In this document: piece after piece, positions 13,201 through 25,500 of the stretch
How positions within the stretch are numbered: the first letter of the stretch is position 1
How the letters are laid out: each line of letters starts with the position of its first letter
NCBI GenBank assembly: GCA_003260075.1
Contig: QLIY01000073.1
Span: 184,464-248,463, forward strand
Source: Phallusia mammillata
Taxonomy: Eukaryota; Chordata; Ascidiacea; Phlebobranchia; Ascidiidae
Direction: 5' to 3'
DNA: 64,000 nucleotides
The notes under the pieces: model-generated
What the model was told of the DNA's origin: nothing
Seen by the model: the letters and a program-made list of their open reading frames with translations, nothing else
Databases searched by the model: none
Program-made: the position numbers and the translations under genes

Positions 13201-13386
13201 CATAAGTGTCTGACAACCTAAATATCTGTTTTGTTTAGTCTGCTTTCCGAGTTAAAACAAACTCATTGCATATTTATGAAGTTTACCCTTTTCTATTCAG
13301 GGTTCCGTTTTCCGTGTAGATTTGTATTTTATTTAAAAAAGCTATGCACGAACTTTGAATATTTCTTACTGTTTTTTTCTGCACAG
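10232..13386. other. Non-coding stretch upstream of the first synaptotagmin coding exon
   Basis: No supported exon, RNA gene or element boundary was seen. The third copy of dispersed family 2 lies at about 13055-13195. If the promoter at 5 kb is correct, the stretch is the first intron of the synaptotagmin gene. Confidence 0.4.
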
Positions 13387-13562
13387 ATTTTGTATCAATT
13401 GTTACAACCCGAATTGCACACATGCTTAACTACGTGTTGTGGACTGTAATGCACATTTGATCTGTTGTAAACCCGCTGGGCTCGAAACCAAAGCAAAGGA
13501 ACTTGGAAATATTGTTGCAAGTTTGCTACATGAGTTTATCCAAGACGAAATGCAAGATTTAG
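13387..13562 (+). other. SYT7: First coding exon of SYT7 with its 5' UTR
   Basis: A strong acceptor (tttttttctgcacag) ends at 13386 and a consensus donor gtaagt starts at 13563. The only usable ATG in the right frame is 13550-13552, giving MQDL plus one base. That phase-1 end fits the next exon (15513), which needs exactly one base. An upstream open stretch in the same frame has no ATG. The model therefore has a 163-base leader and a 4-codon first coding exon. Confidence 0.55.
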
Positions 13563-16500
13563 GTAAGTTTACTCCATCAAAATATTTACGTATTTCTAAC
13601 CACGGCTGCTTGGAAGTACGTTGGGACGTTTCATCCAACGTTTTATGCACAAGAAATTAAACGAAATTGCTCAATTTCACCGCTGTATGCATAAAAAGAC
13701 TAGCGATTGTGGTAAAGGCAAGTCACGTAACCAGCAGTGTAGAATAATCATTCGATCAATTACTGTTTAGATAAGATATATTTGGATGACAGATGTGTAC
13801 ATTGCGACACATATTTGACGCATTGTATTCTTACCAATTTCCCGATATTGACTTTATATTACTTTATTATAAACTGCACGTAGCACCATACGACCTTTAC
13901 ACAGCATTAGGCGTTTTGTGGTGCTAGGCTGTTTCAAAAGACACTGAATCGGACGACGATATCAGTTTGGGTCAAAATGTTACAAGACATGCTTACAAAT
14001 ATGCGTTGCCACATCACATATCATTTCATTTGCTTTTGCCAATATTGGCTATAGTGTTAAAACTCTAGCTCTCTTCGTTCACGCAATATAGGTTGTTCAT
14101 AAACTGAAAGCAAATATCACATCGGAAAGGACTGAAATGTCGTCCTGGATATAACTATTTGCACACGTGCTATATCACAATAGATGCGGGTTTTCCACAC
14201 CTTTTGCTCAAGCCTATGTAAAGTGCTACTTTGAAGTCACCAAAAACCGGTTAAACTCTGCGGTAAAGGCCCAAAGCGATAATGTTGGATGTACGAGAGT
14301 TGCACAAAGTACTTGTTAAGTATTTTGACAAAAACGTAAGCTTTGTCAAGTGCTTGAAGTAAACATCTATTTTTGTCGGTGTAAAATAATGGTGTGCTGA
14401 ATTCATGCTTCTTGTAGTAACTACGATTACTGCACAAAAGTATAGCATGTGAGAATGGTTTTCAAATACAATTTCAAATATAAGATGTTTTTTTCCTGGT
14501 CTGGAGTAACATTTAGACGAATTAATGCCACGCTTACAACATAAAGGGGGAAAAGGGTACATTAAAATCCGGCCACAAGCCAGATGGTAGGCTTAAAATC
14601 CTTACATAAAACGAACTCGTAAAAACAATGACCTTATATTATGCTTTGGGTCCTATTTTTGGTTACCTTGACATGTAAATTGGTTAATAATATGGAACTT
14701 GCAACAAATGATCATTTAGGCGGTCGGATAAATGAGAGATTGTAAACTGACAACTCAATTCCAGTTTCATAAAGCGAGGCATAGATGAAAAACTCAAGCT
14801 ATAATGTATTTTAAACCGGATTAGGACAAGATTCAAGATTACTGTTTTTCAAACGAAATAAATTATATTTAAGAACCAAACATTTATTTTAATGAATTCT
14901 AATTATTATATGGACCTCCAACTAGTGAATTTCAAAACAACCTGGGTATGTACAATCATTCTAAGTCATGCCGTTTCTGACCTCAACTTCGCAAACGTAA
15001 AAGTAGTCAAATGTATCACCTTATTTTTGTAGCAGAAATAAACATAGGGTTTTTATCCAGAAACATAATAAGGGCCGGTCTTTAAAGCTTAAACTTTTCT
15101 GGTTCCTGTGCAGTCGTTTACAAGACCTGAAATGAAATATTTATTATCATGACCCTATAATGCCGACTTGGAACCCGTCCTACCTGATAACGTCTCACAT
15201 CATAAACTCAGTGCTTTCAAAATGACGATTTGTTGTAAAAAGAAAAATCACTGTGTTACCAAAATACTCGCATTCTCGCAAGTGACACAACAAATTCGCT
15301 AAAATGGGTTTGAACTGAAACTAAATATTCCGTGTGTTAAGTTACTAATTTATACACTGCTAATTGCTGCAGTTGGTTTGGAAAAAATCATCAACCGTTT
15401 CGTGTAATATCGAGTTGCGATCCGTTTTTATCATTTTACCCAATTATAATAAATTTGCGTTTGCATGTTCGAGAAAGAGGTTACAACAAATAAATCCTTC
15501 TTCTTTTTTTAGCATCCACTCTTCCTTCTGGCTCTTCCGTGGCTGTCATCATCATCTCAGCATCCACTGCTTGTCTCTTTATGGTCATATTTTGTCTCTA
15601 CTGTTTCAAATCGTCCGAAAAATATGTAAGTTTAAACGACCAAAAATGTCCAAAAACAAGCGAATTTCAAATTTAATTTCGTTTTTTTTTAACAAATAAC
15701 AAATCAATTCTTTATGTTTCTTAGAATAAATGTTTGTATGTTAATGCAGACAAGGTCAAGAATATTTGAACAATATTTACCGAATAGTTCAGTTTGTCGA
15801 CTTTAAAATATAATTTTATGCTATTTGGAAGATTTATCCTAAGTTAGATGTAATGCCTTTATTTTGCACTTTTAACTATAATTTTTGCCTTTGAGCTAGA
15901 GCTTTTAATGTAGTCTCTGACTCCCACTATATTGTTTATTCTGCGTTAAGTGGAATTGATGATAGGGGCGGTGTGACAATTGCTAAGCAAATATTTGACT
16001 TTTGTTTGACGACTTTGTCTGGCATTTCACTTTTTCAGCTGTACTTATGTTTGTTTTCTGTCGATTTTGACAAACTCAATGCAAAGATTCTATACTCAGC
16101 TGTAAGCAGAGAAGTAATATAACACTTTTTCAATTTTGCCTCTAACCATATTAAACCAAGTTTTGCTTTAACCTATATTTTTTCCATTGTTGATTAGTTG
16201 TTTGAAAAGTCGTCACAGTTAAATTAAGTTGACACTGAGGACTTTTTAAGGTGGAATTTGAACTCTTTACGCGTTGTATTTCTTGAAAACCATTGGCTCT
16301 TAACGTTCATTCCGCCCTAAGCGAGAGTTCGGACGCCAAACTTATTCATAATTTACAAGTCGACCTTCCATGTAATTGGGCGTGATATGAAATACGTCAT
16401 TGCGGCAATGTGGCTGTGAATCTAACTTTTCAAATTTACAAAACATAGATCATTGATTGCTACTTTATGATTGGGTTTTGGATAAGCCTATTTAGGTGCG

Positions 16501-19500
16501 AAGATTGATGCAATTCACTAAGTCATCGTTTGCGTTTTTTGTTGTGACTTCAGAGTTTATTGTTAGCTTAGTTTGCTAGTTTGTCCCGTTGAACAAACTA
16601 AGAATCAAGTTCAAGTAGAGTAACATAAATTGTTGTTTTTGTTAAAAAAAAAAATTAATGTGGAAAAGTAAAGAATCAAACGTTGTTTACGGGAATTCAT
16701 TTTGGTCCCCGCTAACTAAGGACGACTTGGGTTTAAATTAAAACGCAGAAAGTCCCAGGAAATTTTGTCCCTTTAAAATAACAGATCCTCTTTTATAAGT
16801 GAAAACACTAAATCAGTAGCTTCATAGTAACCAGAAATAAAAGCAAAAATACACACACGCACAAACCAACCACTAATCTCCTCTGCCTTACATGACTGCA
16901 AATACAGACTGGTTAGCAATGCGCTGATAAAACCACGAAAGGGTGGGGTTGCAGCCCCTGAGTTTACAGCGGTGGTTGGGTTTTAGATTTGGAATTTATT
17001 TCGGTGTAATTTGTATTTCGAAAATCGACTGTGCATGAGTGACATTAACGAAGCTAATCAACGCACGGGAATCTAAACTTAGTTCTTATGGAAATTCTCT
17101 CAACAAAAGTGGTTGTGCAAAATCGGAAAATAATAACGTCACAAAATATCACACAATGTGCATTGTCCTTGGTGCGTGATAATTATTTTTGCTCATCACA
17201 TCCCCCCCCCCGCACGGGAATCTAAACTTAGTTCTTATGGAAATTCTCTCAACAAAAGTTGTGCAAAATCGGAAAATAATAATGTCACAAAATATCACAC
17301 AATGTGCATTGTCCTTGGTGCGTGACAATTATTTTTGCTCACACGCAATAATGGCGTATTGTGGCCGTGCGTCACTATTTTTGGCATTTCGTACAAAAAT
17401 CGAAGACAAAAATAGCCTGTTTACTTCCTGAAAGCTGTTGCATTCAAAATTGCGTGAAATAGACTTAAACAAACCCGTTTAAATAATGCTTTATTTTGCC
17501 ACCATCTGTTATATAAGGGCCCACATCAGTAGGATTCATAAAGTTGAAAACAGGGATGGAGATGCGTTGTGTATTACTTGACTACACAGCAATGTCATTT
17601 GCGCAGTTAGGTGTGGAGTACCTTGGCCAGGCAAGCTAATATTTGCGCAGACTCTTCAAACCTCAAGTTGGTAGCAAATTACGCTTCTTGCCTACTCTGT
17701 CACAGTCTAGTGATTGTAAAAACCTTTATGTATCAAATTCTAAAATTCGGATCGCCAAAATGTAAGATTTAAGTGGCCGTCTGGTAAATTGAAACAAAAT
17801 TACAGTTTCAAAATTACAGCCTTGTGAAAAAAAGCCTTTTGTACGTTTATTAGGTCGCATGTATCTAAATTCTGCACACATTGAGTAAAAAAATGTCTTC
17901 AGTTATATTTTTGGCAGTCGCAAGCAGCCAATGGCTTACACAAACGTTGAAAGGACGTGTCTTTGGTTAACGTACACACCTTCCTTTATTTAAACTTTAT
18001 CCTCAAAACTTCAAACGCAATTTTGTCACCAAGTGCTAACAGATAAGTTTTGGTTTTCCTGCAAAAGAAACCACAGGATCCACTGGACCATCACGCTCAA
18101 GCAGGCGTTACTTGACACGTGACTGCCAGTTCGTCACGCTTCAATGTTTAGGAAAGTTAACTTATCGAAGTGAAGTGCTGAGTATAGTTGAAGGTTTAAG
18201 CCTGAGTAAACACACACTTGAAAGTCGTTGTACGGTTGATTCGTGCTTACTAACCCCAAACACTGAAATTTCTAGGTTTAAGTTATATTTATCGTCTAAC
18301 TCTGTCTTGAGGTCGAGCATGTGGGGATTTCCTACTGCCGCATGGGGTTTTATATGACGAGAGGAACGCACACAAAAACGATTCTTCGTGTGTGGTGAAT
18401 AACTTGTTTTCATATATATAAGCGGGTAAAATGTTTGGATAAAATATGCAAAATATCGGACTTTTTGATTTTACGAAACTACCTCCACGGTTTAAACTTT
18501 AAGCGCTGACTTTGGGTAATATCCTATGAGCTTGAGGGCTTTTGAACTTTAACTGAACTTTACAATCAACCCTAAAATCGGTTTGTTTTAATCTACATTT
18601 CAATTACTTTTTTTATTGGAATATTTTGCCAACAAACATAAAATAACTTAAATAATGTTTAGTATGGCTAAATCGCGTTTCGCGAAATGTACAATACACT
18701 CAAAGTCAGACACTACTGCCAAATACATAAAAAAATTCAAATAAATCTGATATTTCCGAAGTCCAAACCAAAACTTATAATATCGGTTCAAACAAACCCT
18801 GTGGACTTTTCGAATACTTGCAAACGAAAAAAGGGTCTTGTTTGTGGTTTTACCTCAACAAAGAATTCCCATACGCACGCAAAACTAGTGATCCGAAACC
18901 ACATCTTCATTCCTCGGGTGTCAAGACCCAATTTAGGTTCGGGTTTTTCCTTGGGATCTAAATCCGGCTTAAGGTGCTACTCGGGGACTTTCGTGGCTAA
19001 CGTTGAAGGTTTCTGACAGTTAGTTAGTTTCAAAAAGTGGAATTTTTTGTCGTTACGGGCCGTCGAAAAAATCCTACTTGCGTGACTTTTAGCTAAGTTG
19101 GAGGTTCTACATTTGTTTTTCTCATGTTTATCCCCATGGCAGCGTCCGAAGCTGAAATTTCCCAAGTTTCGGAAAAAAACTAGTTCTGCAAAACTAAATG
19201 TTTTCGTTTTAAATGTTTAAGCGTTGCTTTGGTGAATGATGACATAAAAACTTATGCACAATTTATTTTGTGATGGCTAGGAGCAAGTTTAAATTAAAAA
19301 AAGAAAGACATATTCGGCCAAACGTTAAAACTTTTTATTTTTCTTCAGAAAAACAGCGGCGCCTATGCTTAACCAAAGGAACCTAAATTTAAAAACAAAT
19401 GTGCGTAATGTTTTACCTTTTGAAACGAGCCAGAAAAAAAGAACAAAATGTTTTTGCAATTACGAAGAATATTGAACGTACAGCAGCCTTATAATCACAT

Positions 19501-22500
19501 TTCATAATTCCATCAATGTCAAAATTTGACATAAAACACAATTAACATTTCACGTGCCTGCAAATTACGAACCACGAAACGCCAAGTTGTGTGATGACGT
19601 CATTCTCTTGTCAAACTTGATGACTTCTGTCCACGAAATTACATTTTATCGATTTGCGGTCCAAACATTAGGGCGATTTGTTATTTTAAAGCCCGAATGC
19701 GAGGGTCTGGAGTTTTTGACGTCAACCGATTTTGTGACTCATAGGTAAATATTTGTGACAAAATGTTTTTCGAATGTTGTTTTTTCGTAAAGTATGGTAT
19801 CAACGAAGAAAGCAAAAAAAAATGTGAGCTCTTTTTCAAACAGCCTAAAAAATATTTTTTGGGAACGCATAGTAAAACAAATATAAGCAGTGTCTAAATA
19901 AACTAAAATTATTTTGGTTCATCCCAAGTCTGTAGCCAAAATTAATTTTCGAAATAAACATATACTATATTATCACAAGTATTTTGTGACTTAGCGGGCA
20001 AAAAAACACGTTCATAAATATGTATGTAATCATGTTATTACCATACAAGTTAATAGTTACATGTCAAGATTGGACACGACCTAATTACTGCCATTATATC
20101 GATCGGTTTGGGATAAGCAAAATGTTGAAACAGTTTGAATGGAGTTTTGTGATTGAACTATTTAATTAAAATCATTGGTTGGTTCTGGAGGCTGCGTTGG
20201 GTTCAGTTGAAATCTATTTTATAGCTTTGGCCATTGCGTGGCTTTAAAACTTAAAGTGAAGTGATACAACGTAAAAAACTAAAAGTTTATTTTAAAACGC
20301 TACAAACAATTGATGGGTTGTTCAGTTTTATTCAATAGTCCTAAAAAGTTGAAATAAAAGCACATGAAGTTTTAGTTGCGAATCGAGGGCAAAGCCGGAA
20401 CTGGATTCAAATTTACTAATGTGTTACTGATTGAATTTTGATTGTTTAGACGAGAAACCTTGAGCCCCCCCCCCTGATACAACGTAAAAAACTAAAAGTT
20501 TATTTAAAAACGCTACAAACAATTGATGGGTTGTTCAGTTTTTTTCAATAGTCCTAAAAAGTTGAAATAAAAGCACATGAAGTTTTAGTTGTGAATCGTG
20601 GGCAAAATCTGAACTGGGTTCATATTTGATTGTTTAGAAGAGAAAACTTGAAATAAGACGTGATTACTGCATTGTTGCTTGTCATTGTATTCTTGCAACT
20701 GTTTTATCCTGGTATCTCCGGTTAGATCAGCTCCCTTTTCTCTTTTCCTACTTTGTGTCTGTTGGCGCTGAGCTATATTTTTAGTCTCATCGGCGTTCGT
20801 AAGATGGTGCTAAAGAGCAAGTTTTTCACGATAAAACTGTTTTCAAATAAAAGCTGCATGTTCAGAAAAGGCAGAACCGTAATGCATTCTCAAATACTAT
20901 CACACATAGAACACATGGCGAAAAAACTTTCGGTGAAATATATATTTTCATTCCATATGCATGTGTATGTTTGTGTTCAATACTGGCTGATAAAATTCAA
21001 ACACAGATTTTTATGAACTGACTTGATGCAACCTTTGGTTAACGGCAATTTTAAGTCAATGTCAGTCAAGGTCAATCGAACTTTCAACCAGGGTTGACCG
21101 CTGACAGTCACCCCTCACCTTCAAATGTTACATTGCGTTGTATGTCACATTTAAATGAAAATAATTTTGTTGCTTTGAACATCAATAAAGTTTAGCGTGT
21201 AGGATAAAAATAGTAAAATAGGTAATAAACCACGTTTTTTACAAAATATGTTGCGCGTTTTGTTTTTAATTTTCAGTTTCGTATAGTCCAATTACTTTGT
21301 ATTTAATCACTTAACAAAATAGCAAAGACGCTTTTCCCCCCCCCCTGTTGCTTTGAACATCAATAAAGTTTAGCGTGTAGGATAAAAATAGTACAATAGG
21401 TAATAAACCACGTTTTTTACAAAATATTTTGCGCGTTTTGTTTTGAATTTTCAGTTTCGTATAGTCCAATTACTTTGTATTTAATCACTTAAAAGAATAG
21501 CAAAGACGCTTTCAAAGGCTTAACAACACTTTTCCATTTGCTGCATACTTTGTCAAAGGGACATTACCGTAAGCTAATACTTTTATTCTTTGCGATTTTT
21601 TATAACTTTTCTAATCATGTAGGGTCACGTGGTTAGAAAAGTAATAAAAAATCACAAAAGAACTACTGAAAGGTATTTGCTTTGTGTCAAAGTCTTACAG
21701 TTAGTCATTAAATGGAAAAAAGGTCGTAACTTAAACGCAGCTTATGACATTTTGTATTGACCTTGTGTGTAGTGACCCGTGTCGGATTAACGGTTGTCTT
21801 GATGTGTTCCATCATGGTGTGTGCGCATGAAAACTTGATAACGTTTTCCGAAAAGTTTGCAAAGCTTGTCTGCTGCTTTGGTACGAACCTTACTTCACTT
21901 ACTACAAAGGGTTTGTTAAATTATGAAAAATAAGACCAAAAAAGTCGTACGAAAACTTCTATGGAAATGGAAACTTAACTTATCTGTATTGTTGGGATTC
22001 CGGGATTACCCCCCCCCCCTTGCAAAGCTTGTCTGCTGCTTTGGTACGAACCTTACTTCACTTACTATACAGGGTTTGTTAAATTATGAAAAATAAGACC
22101 AAAAAAGTTGTACGAAAACTTGTATGGAAATGGAAACTTAACTTATCTGTATTGTTGGGATTCCGGGATTTTCCCCCCCCCCTTTGTTTTCGGGCCGAGT
22201 TTGGCTTAGGATTTTAAAAAGACATAAGCTACATTTGTGCTTTAGCATTTGTGACGTTATTTTACTTTCTTAGTACGAGTGCATGCGTACATGGTATGTA
22301 TTGATTTGTTGCACACAGACCCTTAGCCCCCCCCCCTTTGTTTTCGGGCCGAGTTTGGCTTAGGATTTTAAAAAGACATAAGCTTCATTTGTGCTTTAGC
22401 ATTTGTGACGTTATTTTACTTTCTTAGCACGAATGCATGCGTACATGGTATGTATTGATTTGTTGCACACAGACCCTTACGTAGACCTGTCTGTCCAATT

Positions 22501-25500
22501 AGTACATTTGATGACATAAAATGAACAGCAACATAAAAATGTGGCATTAAAAATTGTTTGCGTGTGACGTAACCTTCAGCAACTAGTTTTGGAAAGTTCA
22601 TTGGAATCGATTGAAACTCAATTTGTTTTTAGTCAATTCAACCTGTTACGATTCGTTGTTCCTGGATTTAAAGGATTTGTCCGAATCGACTGTAATATAC
22701 GACGAGACTAAATAGATTAACATTTCCCAGCCGGTGGGCCACAAGGCGCCTTCTGGACAGCCGCAAAGCACCTTAAATGTCACAATACTCATAAGGCCAT
22801 GCAAAGGCAGTTCGTGAAGATGCATCAGTCGGTGTTTTTTAGCTTTAGATTAGTAAATTTTTTGAAAGCCGAATCCTTAAAGTATTAGGCAAATATTGCA
22901 TATTTGAATAAAGACTTATTAGCATGCCTTGCATACCGTAGATGTACATGTTTTGACTATCAAAATTTTTATGTTGATGTTTCTTAACATGTGTTGGCCC
23001 CCCCCCCCGAATCCTTAAAGTATTAGGCAAATATTGCATATTTGAATAAAGACTTAGCATGCCTTGCATACAGTAGATGTACATGTTTTGACTATCACAA
23101 TTTTTATGTTGATGTTTCTTAACATGTGTTGGTAAATTGCTCTGGCAATTTTGTTTACAATATCGATCTTGGGTTTCAACACAAATATGTGCTTAAAAAA
23201 TTGGCGGCCAGAGAAAAGGCAATATCCCGAAGCATAAAAGAACATGTCCGTTTCTACCAGTGGGTATCAGTTTATCGACCAGTCCACTTAACAATGGAGA
23301 AGTGAATGCCAGTTTTTTTTCTTAGCAATCCATATGACTGTCTCCCGCTGAGGTGCCTAACTGTGAAAGATTGTAAATCAAGGATGACTGTCGTAAGGCT
23401 ATTGATCTTAACAGTGTGAGTGCGATTCAATGGCAAATATATTTAGACTTAAAGTTTAGCTAAAACGGGAAGAAGCCGCCAGTGGCATGTCAGACTGTGA
23501 GGGGGTCAACTGTTTTGTGTTCCTTTGACAGCTTTTTAGCGATGGTGCCAACTGCCAATGTTGTTTGAGCGCAAGGGCTTAGGGCGGACGGTTTTCTTTT
23601 TTTCTGTATCGTTCTGCGCTTCGTATAGGGCTCGTTGGGAATCGTTTTCAACAGTATTTGAGGCGTAGCAACAAGGGCGCAATACTGAAACTTGATGCTG
23701 ATGAAATTGTGAAACCTAAATTGTTTTTGTTTGCATTGTGTCGTATTAAAATTAGTTAGAGTTAGAGTTAGACCAATAGTATGACTTGTAGTTACAAAGT
23801 GATCACCTGAATAAGCCCAAAATGTGGCATACGTATTTGTTGAGTTGATCCCCCCCCCCGCATATACTTGCTTCGGCATTGCGTGTACTAAAAAGAAAAC
23901 TCAAACAAGTTTAAAATGTAAATTGTTTTTACTTGTATAGTATCAAACTAAGCTTATAAAAATTATCGGTACTTTAATTGTTCCACTAAATTTAGCAGAA
24001 TTTTTTTAAGCAACGACCGAAATTATTCACCCCCCCCCCACTTGTAGTTACAAAGTGATCACCTGAATAAGCCCAAAATGTGGCATATGTATTTGTTGAG
24101 TTGAGTTGAGTTGAGTTGATTTGTGTTCGCTTGGTAAAGAAAACATAGCGTCACAATTGCACTAAAACAACCACCAAGCCGGAAATAGCTGCGCAATGTT
24201 AAAACTTAAAAAAGCGGAAAAAATAGTGGAAGGCACAATTTGTGAAGAATGGCTGAACGCGCTGCAGCTAACACCGTATATACTTGCTTCGGCATTGCGT
24301 GTACTAAAAAGAAAACTCAAAAAAGTTTAAAATGTAAATTGTTTTTACTTGTATAGTATCAAACTATAAAAATTATCGGTACTTTAATTGTTCCACTAAA
24401 TTTAGCAGAAATTTTTTAAGCAACGACCGAAATCATTCTTTTTTATTAATAAAGTTACTTTTGCCAAATGACTTTGTAAAGTAGACAAAATAACGTTTAA
24501 CGTATATTGTAACTGGTGAAATATCTTCAACTTAGGCCAGTTGCTTTATTAACTTGTTCGAAACCCAACTTGACCTTACCAGGTCAAAATCGACCGATCA
24601 AAAGGGGGGTGATGGACGTCCCCCAATCCTCTACTGACAATTAAATTGACTTTGTTGAACTGTGTATCGATCTCAGACAGGCACCGAATGACAGGAGTGC
24701 AAAAATTAGTAAGAACTGTGAGCCAGACAAACTGCATTGAATTGTAACACAGTGTTTGTTGTACAGAAGTATTTGTAAAGTCTAGAAGTCTAGTCTGAAA
24801 AGTTAGGTTGCATTTTTTTGAACTGATCAAGTGTTAAGAATGTCTGCAAACTTTCTATTACAGCTTTCAAGATCCCTGGGCATTGTACAGGTAGAGTTTA
24901 ACAAGTAACTAAAGACAGCGAAGTACTTGATTTCCTAAACGATGTGAAGTTACCAAACAATCCTTGGTGTTTTTAGCACATTTCATATTGAGTCTGTTTT
25001 GTTGTAAACCAGCTGTCTTTTGTTACAGTCTAATCCACTTCGTATAAAAGCGTGCTGTTTTAGTCTTTAAATGAAAAAAATGATCGATTTTTTGTTATAG
25101 CATGAAAGCCTATTCAAGTAACTCCAATTTTATCTTGTTGTTTGCTATTACTGATCTTGTCACAAGCGATTGCAGCATTATGTGCACGGCGTAATCGTTT
25201 GGCACCTTTTATGAAAAAATTTGCAAAAAGATCGATAACTACACGGCGAGATTAATAACAATCAAGTAATATTAAACGGGCATTAATGAAGAGCCCACAC
25301 ATAATGTTAACCAGCATATTAAAGGATATAATAAAAAATGTGTTGGGGTGTAACTTATAAAAAATGTTGTAAACACATAAACAATTTAAGATAAATAGTC
25401 GTCTGGGGCAATATACAAGGGTGAAAATGTTTGAAGCAAGCTAGTGTATAACTAGCCTTCAAGTTTTAAGATTTATTAAATTTATTTCTTTTCTGCACAG

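Larger units (their letters stand above)
15626..25500 (+). other. Long SYT7 intron
   Basis: The intron is 9.9 kb with no supported exon on either strand. It holds many duplicate pairs with C runs, a foldback at 21588-21660 and a dispersed repeat at 24117-24277. Alternative linker exons, which vertebrate SYT7 has, could be hidden here, but I saw none with good splice sites and codon signal. Confidence 0.6.

Noticed and set aside
13439..13660. A 73-codon frame through the SYT7 leader exon
   Set aside because: It has no ATG before 13550 in that frame and runs past a consensus donor; only the last four codons before the donor are kept.
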